Source: Chamaecrista fasciculata (lineage: Eukaryota > Streptophyta > Magnoliopsida > Fabales > Fabaceae). From it: 64,000 nucleotides of DNA. The stretch covers positions 129,773-193,772 of the forward strand of contig QANZ01054283.1 in NCBI GenBank assembly GCA_003254925.1. The letters are read 5' to 3'. Shown here in pieces: positions 21,301 to 32,828 of the stretch (position 1 is the stretch's first letter; each line of letters begins with the position of its first letter). Made by a program: the position numbers and the translations under genes. The notes beneath the pieces were generated by a model, which saw nothing but the letters and a program-made list of their open reading frames with translations, did not search any database and was not told the origin of the DNA.

Positions 21301-23109
21301 GGTAATTCTGTTATTCACATCTTATTTGAGACATATGCCAATAAAAATAAAATACTTGTAAATTGTAAGAGCTTACCACTAATTTACAAGTTCTCTTTCA
21401 AAATACGGTTTGGATTCTGTTTATCTTTCAGCAATACTATAATTAATTTGAATTAGATAACTTGAGATGTGCGTTTCATGAGCTAAAACTTATGTAAGTT
21501 TTGTAGTCTAATTGAACCTGATTGCTTGAAATACAGTAGTGTTGTTACAGAGATATAACGCAGAATGAAGGATATCTTATTGCATTATTGTGTACTAGCT
21601 AATTCCTCTTATCCTTATTAATGCAATACTGACATATCTATTACTGTATTTAACTAGTTCCATGATTTTGTAGGATGCATTGTAGGTGACGAAGTTGATG
21701 GCGTTCCTGGCATCCAACATGTGGTCCCTGATTTTGGTCGGAAGACTGCTCTCAAACTTATTAAAAAGCATGGTTCACTGGAGACTTTATTAAATGCAGC
21801 AGCAGTAAGAACTGTGGGCAGACCATATGCGCAGGATGCCCTTACAAAGTATGCTGATTACCTTAGGAGAAACTATGAAGTTCTGGCCTTGAAAAGGTAA
21901 TAGTATATCTTTTTTCTATGTTTTCCTCCTCATGTTTGCTTAATGGGTTTCACTTCCTCTGCTTGCTACCTTCTACTTGCGAAAATTCTTCTAACAAATA
22001 CATCGATGCTGCCATTCTGCCAACCTTCAAGCATTTTTTATTTCATGACTGTGGATCACAATTTCTAACAGGGATGTAGATATCCAACTTCATGAGGAGT
22101 GGTTGGTTGAGAGAGACACACACAATGATACAACTGTGCTATCTGACTTCTTCAAGTATTTGGAACAGAAAAAGGAGGTCTCATATAATGACAAATCTAA
22201 CCCTAAGTAAGTGCTTTAAGATAGTGTCTGATACTCTTGTTCTATCAAACTTACATTGTCCCCTGTTTTGGGTTGAGAAGTCTGCTAATCATTTTACACA
22301 GTGGCTTGTGAGTTAGGATGCCTATCACTACTCTAAAATTTGACCACTGGCAAGTGCTAGGAACTCTTGATCATAATACCATTCATCTAAAGGATAGACT
22401 ATGGTACCTATTTTTTGGTATCAAGCATGAATGACCGATATTTGTTAGTTAGTCTTTTTTCATTGTTTTTTTATTTGTAACAAGTAGTTTGGATAATCTT
22501 TAGTTTGAAGGATTGTGTTAGAAATGGTATGACAACGACGGTAAACTAAGCTTGGTGACACTAACAAGCTAGCCTTGTACTATTTGTAGGTACTGCCCCT
22601 GGTTCATACCTAATTTAGAATTGTAAGTAGACGTATAAGGTGTCTGCCCAAACAACAATAAACTCATTTAGAGTACTTTTGTTTCTCTATATCGTAATGC
22701 TGAAACTTTGCAGAGCATGAATTCTTTCAACTAATCAACACCTCCAAACAAATCTTAGGTCTATTATTGATGTTGTAGGAGTCAAAATTTGGAAGTCAGT
22801 GACAACTTTTTTTATTAAAAAATATTGTCAAGATATTTTCACATGAATGATAACAATGATGCTGATGAGTGAAAATAACCCCGTAGAAAGAAACCCAACT
22901 ATATTTTTATTTAATTGGTGGAGAGAATCTCCTTAGACATGATTCTATATGGTAATTTCATTCATTTCACGTCTTTGGTTATGTATTTCTCTGCTTTTCA
23001 AATGACCTTCCTGTTGTAGATTTTATTACTTATGCTCAATTGCACCATCATGTTGCAACAGTATTTTCCATTAGCTAATCAAAATTTGTTCTGTTTTAGG
23101 AAATCTTGA
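18302..23109 (+). CDS. Organelle-type 5'-3' exonuclease (bacterial Pol I 5'-nuclease family)
   Basis: This gene encodes a structure-specific nuclease related to the 5'-nuclease domain of bacterial DNA polymerase I. Exons are 18302-18703, 19841-20011, 21038-21272, 21674-21896, 22072-22206 and a short last exon from 23100 to the stop at 23109, giving 391 aa. If the last intron (a/gtaagt, ttttag/g) is kept, a stop at 22208-22210 gives 389 aa, so the protein hardly changes. Residues 1-60 are rich in Ser, Thr and Arg and look like an organelle transit peptide. Motifs: RVFFLDVN, VIDGEKGSEHRR, KVDGHEADDVVATLA with the acidic EADD, SPDKDFKQL, and the helix-hairpin region GDEVDGVPGI. From memory the Arabidopsis match is At1g34380, next to STOP1. 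Organelle DNA maintenance is inferred from the family. Confidence 0.93.
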
Positions 23110-26100
23110 AGGAACAATAATGGTGACTACGCAAATCAAAATTATGCAAGTGTTTTTGCATGCTTGGGAACCTGCTGAGTCATCTTTTGTCATTACACTA
23201 AAAGGGGCTTGCTTTCGCTGTATCATGGGCATTTATTTATACAATATTACAATGCAGGTAGAATCTTTTCTTCCCATATCCTAACTTTCAGCTTCTAAAT
23301 CTTTCCCAGATGAAATAGCATACTTTTTTGTCTTCTAAAAATAAGCATAATTTCTCATAAAATCACATTTTTGGGGACTACCAGAGTACCAGTGGGCTCT
23401 TTGAAGTTGAAATTGCAACATATGATTATGAACTGTATAAATTTGAAATTCTACTGTTATTACTACACAAGTCACAAGGTACTATTATTATGGATAAAAC
23501 TTAAGTGCAATTTTTTACATATTTGCACAAAAAAATATGAACCGGGATTTTATTTTACAACTCAGCATCAACCTATTCCTTCATTGAAAAAAGTTCTTCC
23601 ATATATTATATTTTTATCTGAATAACTAATTGTAAATATCCCATTGCAAGATTAATTCTTATGCAGTTGCCAGAAGATAAACTTCATGGTACATGTGCCT
23701 TCCAGCGTAGCCTCACACACCATGCTTTTGACATGAAGATTCAGTCGATAATATTATGATTCTTATTCTCTCTGAGAAATACCAAATTGTAAGATAAGAG
23801 AGTTAGACGTGTAAATTTTGGGTAAAGACTGCGAGTCAATCCCTATAGATTGTCATTTTGTTCCCTCACTTTATACTGACACAGCACATTTGACAGTATG
23901 AGAAACATGAATATAAATATATATAGTGTGTTAAATAACATAAGAAAATTGGTAGTTTCTTCTACTTTGAATACTTATTTACAGTTTATGATCCTCAAAG
24001 GGTACATTTCCTTCATAAAACTGTACTGTGATTTAGCTTGCGCCGTCATATGATATTACTCTTCAACTCCTTTGAGTGTGGGAGTTATTATGCTAAGATT
24101 GTCTCATTTTCATGGAGATGTTTAGGATGCAAAAGAGGATCAATTTTCACCATCTAAAACAAACATTTCATTTGTTTTCTATAGGCATAAATTGAATTGA
24201 CGAAAATCCATTGTTCATACACACAAAGAAAAGTCCCAAGAACTAGAATCTTCAAAGTTATATTCAGATTTTGCTAGAAACTATATTTGAATATGTCAAG
24301 TTGTTAATCATGGAAGGATAATGTATTCTCCCTTTGGAAATCTTTAGAAAGATGTGAAGCAGAATATTGGTATAGCTTCAAATTAGTTCATTATTAGTTT
24401 ATTACTTTGTTCTGTTCTGGCCTTTTGGGCAGTTGTTATAACATCAACCTGAAATGATTTCGTTCTTTTTCTTCATTAGTAGTTTGATTGCCTAATTTAA
24501 TCAATAAAATAAGGTATAATTAAATAAATACACAGAGGAAATCACATTTTTTCTTCTTTATCAAGGACTCAAAAGAAGACAAACCTCAGTTGTGGCCACT
24601 ACTATATTAGTGCTATATTCGCTTTTCTTTTGCTTCATGCCTTGAGTTCATCCAATTTAGCTAAAGCTTTTTGGTTGTGGTCACTTTCATGTATGTTAAA
24701 GTGATTCTTTCATTGTCTCCTGCATTCGTCATGGCTTAACACAACTTTGAAAATCAATAATGTCACGCAATTAATGCAGCAAAATTGATCTTTTTTTTTT
24801 TTTTTTTTTTNATTAATTGCATCTATATAATTAGTGATTGGTTAAAAAAAGATTTTTTTTAGTATTAAATTGTTTAAAAAAAATAAAGATTATGCCAGTA
24901 TACTCCAAGTGATATCTTAAAATTTCCCTTTGGAATTATAAACATTATAGTATGACATATAATGATATCTGAGATACTATAACATCTAAAATCACACTGT
25001 ACCAAACACATTCATAAGCAGAATATTTGCCAGTGTTATAAATTTTTTTTACTTTTTATTGGATATTTTATATTTTTTAAAATCTTTTTTATAAAATAAC
25101 ATTAAATTATCTTTTACATAAAAAAAAGTTGATATCTCAACCATTATCGAAAATTAACATAAAAAGATCACCCTATTGAATAAAAACGTTTCGAAAACTC
25201 GATAGTCGATACTCGATACTATATTTTATGACTTTACTTCTGTCCAACTAAGTCAAACCCACTCGTATTTGAATTCTTTAATTTTTTTTTCTTCTACGAA
25301 AAAAAAAAAGAATTCTCTAATTTTGTTTTTGGGTAATTGACCGTGTCAATATCAAAACATATATAGACAAACGTGAGCTTCACAATTTTATATATATTTA
25401 TATTATATTTTTTAAAAAAAAAAACATCATGCCAAACTATATTAAATAAAAGTCAAACGACACTTATAATTAGTCAGAAGATTCCAATCTGATAACACAG
25501 AAGAACAGTTTGCAAATATTATTGAACTAAAATAACAAATTGAAGTACAAATGATCCTATTTACAAGATGAAAATCATCATCGATTTTGGTGTTGCCAAC
25601 AAAAATTTTACTATGAAACTCTCTGCTTATCAAAAAAAGAGTGTTCATCCTAATCGTAAATATCATAGACTCTTCCATCAAATTAATGAAACATTCCATG
25701 CTTTCCGGTATATATGCCCAAATCTAAACAAGATTTAGTATTGGAATCGAATCTCTCACAAAGAAAGATTAAAACCAGAAAAAATCTAGATAAAACCACC
25801 ACTAGATAAGGGAGATTAAAATCTGACTTATTCAATAAAAAACCTAAAACAAAAGATGAAAAAGTAGGAAAGAATTGCAATTAATACAATCTCTCCCTAC
25901 TATAGAAAGAAAATTTTAAGAAAAACTTGTATGAAAATGCAGAGAAAATGGAGAGAAGAAGCCGAGCGATTGTGGAGGGGTTTAGGTATACTACTTTTTA
26001 GTAATTTATATTATATCTTCCTTGAAGTTTGATAAATTTACATTTGTTTTCAAAGAATTATATTAAATCGTTCACATATTTAATATGACATATAAACTAT

Positions 26101-26990
26101 TGTAATCTCTATTTACATTTAATTCAAAAAATTTACATTTACTAACAAAAATTAAAATAAAATAACACACGTGACACTCAAAAAATAATTAACACTATGA
26201 TTTAATAAAACCTAAAAAAGAGATAAATATGATTTACTTTTTTCTTTAAAGTTAAAAAGAGTTAATATATATTTTACAAGTCACTCGCATTCTCTTGAAA
26301 ATATGAAACGACAGAGAATCTCCCGCATGTGTGAGTCCCACTTTTCATCTCTCACTCCAATCAAAACTCAACATTTTGTCTCCTTCTCCCACTACTATCC
26401 TTCAATTGTTTTATTTTATAAAATATTGACTTCTAGAGTATTTTTATTTTAAAATAATAATTTGATTATTTAAGTATTGAATTGTTTGAAATTTAATATA
26501 AAATATATTTTTATTTTTTTAAAAAAATAAAATTATGAAATATATTCTTTTAAAAAGTAAAAATATAATTTTTTTTAACCCTAGTTAAAATATCAATTAA
26601 AGTAATAAAATTTAATAATAAATATATCTTTATATTCTTTATTAATTATCACAAACAGTAAATTGTACTTTTAAAATTACAGTATATTTCTAAATTGATA
26701 ATAAGATTGAGTATGTAAGAATTTATCATATGATAATTCTCCCATGTCCCAACCAAAATAAAACATTACACAACAAAAAAGTCAAAAACTTTCATACAAA
26801 GAATCGACGGCTATGATTATTTGATCCACATCCCCATGTCTGATCTTGATACTTCCTCCTCCATCGTCAACACGTGTGATTTGAACCCAGAAACCAAGCT
26901 TCCTGGTAGCACAAGTAGAAGAAAACAAGCTGCTTATTTAAGCATTCTCTTAACTTCCCTTCTGTTTCCTCCTCCTTTTCCTTTTTGTAT
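23110..26990. other. Intergenic: exonuclease 3' UTR, AT-rich DNA, STOP1 promoter
   Basis: Bases 23110 to about 23760 are probably the 3' UTR of the exonuclease. A T-run with one unknown base lies at 24792-24811. The two minus-strand frames at 25442-25880 resemble no family I know. The last 200 bases precede the STOP1 leader; a cacgtg-type word (caacacgtgtg) at about 26868 could be a regulatory G-box. I see no other gene. Confidence 0.4.
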
Positions 26991-27073
26991 TTTTTGCTAT
27001 TTGTGTTCATTCATCTATCCACAACCCACAAACAAAGCGACCCAGAATCGATTCACATTCAGATTTTGGATTT

Positions 27074-27639
27074 GTAAGTCTCTCTTTCTTTGATTACTCA
27101 GTTCTCTGAGATTTCTTTCTTTCTTTCTGCTTGTAAGCTTGTTATTGTTTATTGGGTGTCCTAGTATGGTAGTACCGAATCTGTTTTCGTGATTTTTCTG
27201 AACTGATTTCTCTGCTGAATATATGTTGAAATTTAGGGTAATTACTGATTGAAAAGGGGAAAAAATTATGGCTTTTGGATGGAAACTGTTATGATTAGAA
27301 ACTCTAGATCTCTTAAAATTTATGGGTTTTGCATGTATGATAAGATGATGGTATGATTGTGAGGAAAGGAATATATTTGAAATCTGCAAGAGTTCAAAAT
27401 GGATATTCTAGTGTATCACTAGTAGAAAGTGAAGATCTGCTTGGCCAAATCCCCAAGTTTTTTTGGTATGTTATTAGCTGCAGAGATTTTTTGTTTAATG
27501 AATCTGATAGTATTAACCTAAGGTAACAAGCTTTGCCAGATTCTGTTTTCCTTAAATTGTGAAATTTTTTTGTTCAACATTTAGTCTTCACTGATAGTTC
27601 CTTAATTGAAATGTTATACATGGCTGCATTGCTTGGCAG
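27074..27639 (+). other. 5' leader intron of the first STOP1 gene
   Basis: A donor gattt/gtaagtc and an acceptor ttggcag/ggatttt frame a 566-base intron before the ATG. The second STOP1 gene has the same arrangement (44344-45100), with matching exon edges (ggattt/gtaagt and gcag/ggat), so the leader intron predates the duplication. Confidence 0.75.
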
Positions 27640-27667
27640 GGATTTTGATACCTAAGACGCAGATTTG

Positions 27668-29251
27668 ATGATGGATCTGAAAGCGAGCCAAAGTGGTAAC
27701 AATTGGATGAGGTCGTCTACCTCAATCTCTATTCAGAATCTAATGCAAGCAAATCTGCCACCTGATCCACCCTCTTTTCCGGATTTCGGTTTGCAGCAAA
27801 ATCAACAAAGATGGGAAGATTCCTCAGTTTCGGATTATAATATCAGGACTGACACACCATTTAAAGAATTAAACCAAGCCTCTGGAGCCCAGTCTTCTGT
27901 TCTACCTCCATCTAACTCAAAAGAACATTGTCCGATGGGTGACGCATCGCGAACTGGTAAACTCGAAGGTTGGGATCCCGCTGCGATGTTGAACAATCTT
28001 TCTTTCCTGGAAGACAAGATTCATCAGCTCCAGGATTTAGTGCATTTGATTGTTGGTCAGGAAGGTCAACCATTTGGACAATCGGCTGAATTGGTCACTC
28101 AGGAACAGCAGCTTGTTACTGCTGATCTGACATCCATTATTGTTCAACTGATCTCTACTGCCGGTAGTCTTCTTCCTTCTGTCAGGCATACTCTTACAAA
28201 CACAACTCCATCGGTCGGACAGAATGGCCAGATTCCCGGGATTACCTTCCCTTCAGGATTGGACCCAAGTAAAAGTATTCAGCCACAACAAAGTATTGGA
28301 GATAAGGTTTCTAATCAACCTGACCAGATTGATCTGACTAAAACTTGCGAAATGGAGCAAAGCTGCCATATGGAAGAGCATGAAATGAAAGATGAAGAGG
28401 ATGTGGATGAGGGTGAGAACCTTCCACCAGGTTCATATGAAATTTTACAGCTAGAAAAAGAAGAAATCCTTGCGCCTCATACGCATTTCTGTACGATATG
28501 TGGGAAGGGATTCAAGAGAGATGCAAATCTTCGGATGCATATGAGAGGCCATGGCGACGAATACAAAACCCCAGAAGCGCTTGCAAAACCTAACAAATCC
28601 GAGTCTGAACTGAAGCTCATTAAGAGGTATTCCTGCCCCTATGCCGGCTGCAAGCGAAACAAGGATCATAAGAAGTTCCAACCTCTGAAGACTATTCTGT
28701 GTGTGAAAAACCATTACAAAAGAACACACTGTGACAAGAGTTACATTTGCAGCAGATGCCACACCAAGAAGTTTTCAGTCTTAGCAGATCTTAAAACGCA
28801 CGAAAAGCATTGCGGTAAGGATAAATGGCTTTGTTCATGCGGCACGACATTTTCAAGGAAAGACAAGCTTTTCGGACACATTGCTCTCTTCCAAGGGCAC
28901 ACACCTGCGATACCTTTGGATGAGTCTAAAATACCATCTGGGCTGGCTGATCAGGAACCTAAGGAAGACAATAATAATAAGGGAGGAAGTATAAAATTCG
29001 GCTTCGGATCGAGCACTTTGAGTAGCGGAAATGGAGTTCAAAACATCATGGATGTGAAAGGTATAATTGATGATCCTATCAATTATCTCTCATCATTGAA
29101 CTTTGAAACCTGTAACTACGAGTTTAATGAATTCGCTGCCGCTCGACCCCCATTCGAAGACTCAAATTCATTCCCTTTTCTCATGCCGGAATCTTTCAAT
29201 TATGCTCCTAAGTCTGGAGGAGAACAAGAATCAAGTTGTGGCAATCTGTAG
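27668..29251 (+). CDS. STOP1: STOP1-type C2H2 zinc-finger transcription factor, copy a
   Basis: STOP1 proteins are nuclear activators needed for tolerance of protons and aluminium, for example through malate and citrate transporter genes. The single coding exon gives 527 aa; an ATG follows directly (27671), so the start could be one codon later. A conserved N-terminal segment has NLSFLEDKIHQLQDLVH and LTSIIVQLISTAGSLLPS. The finger region follows: FCTICGKGFKRDANLRMHMRGH (about 273-296), a second finger from YSCPYAGCKRNK to HYKRTH (about 322-355), a third with YICSRCHTKKFS (about 359-382) and a fourth with WLCSCGTTFSRKDKLFGHI (about 387-411). The C-terminal half keeps DDPINYLSSLNFETC. Length is slightly above Arabidopsis STOP1. 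It has a full C-terminus (GEQESSCGNL), unlike copy b. Confidence 0.95.
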   Translation: MMDLKASQSGNNWMRSSTSISIQNLMQANLPPDPPSFPDFGLQQNQQRWEDSSVSDYNIRTDTPFKELNQASGAQSSVLPPSNSKEHCPMGDASRTGKLEGWDPAAMLNNLSFLEDKIHQLQDLVHLIVGQEGQPFGQSAELVTQEQQLVTADLTSIIVQLISTAGSLLPSVRHTLTNTTPSVGQNGQIPGITFPSGLDPSKSIQPQQSIGDKVSNQPDQIDLTKTCEMEQSCHMEEHEMKDEEDVDEGENLPPGSYEILQLEKEEILAPHTHFCTICGKGFKRDANLRMHMRGHGDEYKTPEALAKPNKSESELKLIKRYSCPYAGCKRNKDHKKFQPLKTILCVKNHYKRTHCDKSYICSRCHTKKFSVLADLKTHEKHCGKDKWLCSCGTTFSRKDKLFGHIALFQGHTPAIPLDESKIPSGLADQEPKEDNNNKGGSIKFGFGSSTLSSGNGVQNIMDVKGIIDDPINYLSSLNFETCNYEFNEFAAARPPFEDSNSFPFLMPESFNYAPKSGGEQESSCGNL

Positions 29252-29403
29252 GGAAGATATATGATTATGATATGATGCTGATGCTCTAGTTGTTATCTGT
29301 GTTATTTACTTTGTGACTTACTTTGCTGGTTGGTTCCTATGAAAAATTTGTAAAGCATAGTAATCTCATGTATTTGCCATTTAGTTATACACAGATTTTC
29401 TTG

Positions 29404-29660
29404 AAATTGGATTCTCTAAATTTGATTTGTGCATCTGGATAGCTTTTAACCGTCCGATCTTGTGCTCGCCGTTACGATCGTGCCACATGGCGGGCTCATT
29501 TTCTGAAACGCACCATTTCATTTGATGAAACGGTGCGTTTTGTGGTTGTTTTGCCTGGCGTCCCAATTATAGATAATTGTAGAGAAATTTGAAGATAGAG
29601 GATCTGGCATCCCAATTATAGATAATTGCAAAGAAATTTGAAGATAGAGGATCCGGATCC
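29404..29660. mobile_element. MITE in the 3' flank of STOP1 copy a (ggatcctcta ends)
   Basis: The ends ggattctcta and tagaggatcc are inverted copies, and a perfect 10-bp duplication, gattttcttg, lies at 29394-29403 and 29661-29670. The right part carries an internal direct repeat of about 45 bp around 'aattatagataattg'. A related copy lies in the leader intron of STOP1 copy b, at a different position relative to the gene, so the insertions were independent. The 9-10-bp duplication suggests a Mutator-like origin. Confidence 0.8.
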
Positions 29661-30076
29661 GATTTTCTTGCACCTCTTATTCTTTATTCAAACCCTTCCA
29701 AGTTAAAATTTCTGCCTTACCAGATTTGCCATGATTTTAATAGCAGGTGAAGCTTTTCTGATTTCATAAACCAACATAGAGAGAATCCTTTACATTCCAA
29801 AATTTGGAATTCATATTATATATGTAATAGTGTATGAGGCATCCCATGAGAATACAAGCCCAAGTTTCACTCTTCAGGAAGCTTAAATTAATGTTCAATT
29901 TAGTCTCACACCATTTCGGACCAAAAAAGCATTTGTTGAACGAAACTATTTAGTGTGGGTTGTCATTTTTCGTCGTTTGAAAGATTGGCACCGCTGAGCT
30001 CATAATCCATGTATATAGTTCCAACAATTAGCACGACTTTCACACCACTCAAAACAGTGTTATATAATTAGTAAAA

Positions 30077-30913
30077 AGTCAAAGGTCGTAATAGTCCTAA
30101 ATGTATGTTCTGATGTTTATTTTTGTTCTTTATGTTTCAAAAGATTCATATTGGTCTTAAATATTGACAAAATATTTCATTTTGATCCCAAATTATTAAA
30201 TGTACATATTTTTCTCGTTTCAAGTTCAAAAGTGACGAGTTCAGAGTTATGTATTGCTTTCGAAGAGTATTTTCTCTATCCAGTTAGAACTGTCAGCAAA
30301 TGAAATCAAATCTAATCTTAAAAGTCGATTGCTCGTTTTACGGTCAAACAAGTGAAGATTGTCATATCTCTCTAGTTTCAAATCCAAATGCGATGAGTTT
30401 GAAACTACAAGTTATTCTTAACGAATATTTTTGGGCTAGTTGAGATCGTCAGCAAATAGGTCAAGTCAGCCTCGAAAGTGGGTTTAGAACCAACTTTTCA
30501 TAATTCTTTACTTTTTGGTCTTAACCTCACTTTTGAGCCCGATCTCATCTACTGACTGTCTCAAAGATGACTTATTAGTAGCAACTCGTAGTTTTGTATT
30601 ATTCAAAATTGAGAGAGATATACATGACTCACTTTGTTTGTTTGATCATGAAATGAGCTGCCCACTTTTGGGACCCGATTTGATCTCATTTGCTTACGAT
30701 TCTAACTAGAGAGAGAAAGTACTCTTCAAAAGCAATATGTAACTCTAGACTCATCACATTCAAACTTGAAACGAGAGAAATGACCACATTGAATAGTTTG
30801 GAATCAAAATGAAATAATTTATCAACATTTAGGACTTATATGAATTTTTTGAAACATAAAAAACCAAAATGAACATCAAGTCATATATTTAGGACCAAAA
30901 TGAACCTTTGACC
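30077..30913. mobile_element. Mutator-like non-autonomous element with 9-bp target duplication
   Basis: Inverted arms of more than 100 bp begin agtcaaaggtcg and end atgaacctttgacc. The duplication ttagtaaaa is perfect at 30068-30076 and 30914-30922. Inner sequence is shared with the element at 17124, including repeated 'gaaacgag' and 'cgagtt' words. The frame 30515-30709 lies inside and is not a gene. Confidence 0.85.
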
Positions 30914-31776
30914 TTAGTAAAATAAGTGTATTTTGTTTTTGATCAAAGTGTACTTTTGGTCCCTTATTTTTAGATAAGTTGCAATCCAATTTTTTTCTTA
31001 AAGTATCAATTCTATAAATTTTTTAAAAGTTTTACTTTTTTATCCTAACGACTGAATGTAGTCACATATTTCTCGTTTCAAACCTGAATACTATGAGTCC
31101 AGAGCTTTGAATTATTCTTAATGAGTTTTTTTTTCTGTCAATTGGAATCGTTAGCAAATTAGATAAGGTTAAATCAAGTTTAAAAGTGGTTTGAGACTAA
31201 AGAGTGAAACTTTTGAAAAACTCGTAAAATTAAAATTGCATGAAAAAAAAATAAAAGATAAAATATCAATATTGCAACTTACCTGAAAGATAAAGGAGAC
31301 TTTGTTCACATACATCTATAGTACTTAAAATATATTTTTCTCATAAATAAAAAAAATGTGCATATTAAGTCTCTCTATATACAATACATTTCTAAGTGAT
31401 ATTTATGTATTTGAAACCAATTTTATCTAAAACAAAGACCAATTATTCTAAAAAGGAAGGGATAGAATAAAAAATTGAACTTACCAAGATCAAACCCTTT
31501 AATACTTAAAAAGAAAAGAATGATAAGGGTTGAGATACTCTATCTAGATAAGGCTTGCTTGATTTTCTTTTTCAAAAAATGACTTTTAATTTTTAAAAAC
31601 TAATTTGTCCAAACAACTTTTTGTTATTTTTATTTTTTAAAACAAATTATTAAAAATAATTTTAAAAATGGTTTAAATTAATCAAACACACCTCATAATT
31701 TCTTAATAATTGAGAAAATTGTTTTTAGCTTTAGGTTTTATATATATTTTATTTTTTAAAAGTGCTGAAAAAGAGA
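30914..31776. other. Intergenic AT-rich DNA with a weak foldback
   Basis: Bases 30944-31300 have 'ttttggtcccttatttttagataagttgc' and a distant inverted counterpart 'gcaacttacctgaaagataaaggag', so another old MITE may be here. I see no coding sequence. Confidence 0.35.
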
Positions 31777-31784
31777 CATCAATG

Positions 31785-32503
31785 CAATGTTTTAGTAACC
31801 GGACCGGACATTGACCCGGACAAGAGCTCGGGTCACGGGTTACTGGTTCAACCGTCGGGTTAATCGGGTCAACTGTTAGCCCGGTCAAATTAAAAAAAAT
31901 AATAATATATATATATAAATATCAAATAACACTTCTAATTTCTAAAAGTATTTAAATTTAAAGTACTGATTTCGTCTCCAAACTTTACATCAACTGCCAA
32001 TTTTGTCCCCAATATTTTACATTTTAATCAATTCTATCGTTTGACTAGTTTTTCTTCAATAAATTAATAACATACTGCATCCTGTTTTTTAATTTGAGTT
32101 TATTTTTTGATCAGTTTTACATTACATATCATTAGTCACGTATATTCTATTGTTAATATTTGGCTAAAGTAAGAGCAAATGATAAAATTGACCAAAATGT
32201 GAAACATTAGAGATAAAATTGATAGTAAAAAAATATTGGGGAAGAAATTGACAGTTAGTGTAAAGTTTAGGGACAAAATTAGTACTTTTTCTCTAATTTG
32301 TGATTTCAATTTTTTTTTAAAAAAAAGTAGAAACAGGTCAATGCGGGTCATGGGTGGCGGTTTTATTAAAAAACCAGCGGGTTAAATCGGGTCATTGCCG
32401 GTTCAATTGTTGGCGGGTTTTTACCTCACCCGGACCAGCTTAGTGCCTGGGTCACCGGGTTCCAGGTTGACCCGGGCGGGCCGATCCGGTTTTTTATTCA
32501 CTG
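31785..32503. mobile_element. hAT-like non-autonomous element with 8-bp target duplication
   Basis: The ends caatgttttagtaaccgg and ccggttttttattcactg are imperfect inverted repeats rich in aaccggtt words. An 8-bp duplication, catcaatg, lies at 31777-31784 and 32504-32511, as expected for hAT. The middle is occupied by a second MITE (31960-32292). No transposase is encoded. Confidence 0.8.
31960..32292. mobile_element. MITE nested in the hAT-like element
   Basis: It shares its ends and body with the element at 17872 (cgtctccaaactttacatc, inverted as gtaaagtttagggac). It lies wholly within 31785-32503 and so inserted later. A clean target duplication was not found. Confidence 0.65.
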
Positions 32504-32828
32504 CATCAATGAAAGTCCAAGCATGTATGAAGCAAAGTCATCCATATATTTATTTTTTTGGTACAACAATATATTTTTTTTATTAAGAGAAAGAAAAGAG
32601 TGAGTGATATGTGCATGCATGAAGGATGGAAGCACACGTGTTTGCAAATGGAGGTTGATGCCAGTTAATGTGAACATGAAAAGAAGCAAACCACTGTTAC
32701 ACGTAACTTCAACCCTCCTTCCTTTTCCTTCTCTCTTCAATCCAAATTCTCTTTATTTCTTATCAAGTCAACGTTCAATAAAATATGATTTCTATATCAA
32801 TAAATTGTAATGTTCTTGATTATGTATA

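Noticed and set aside
25442-25880. Two overlapping minus-strand frames
   Set aside because: They lack protein-like composition and splice context, and I find no family match.
28451-28762. Minus-strand frame of 103 codons
   Set aside because: It is the shadow of the STOP1 zinc-finger exon; the same occurs at 45900-46139 in copy b.
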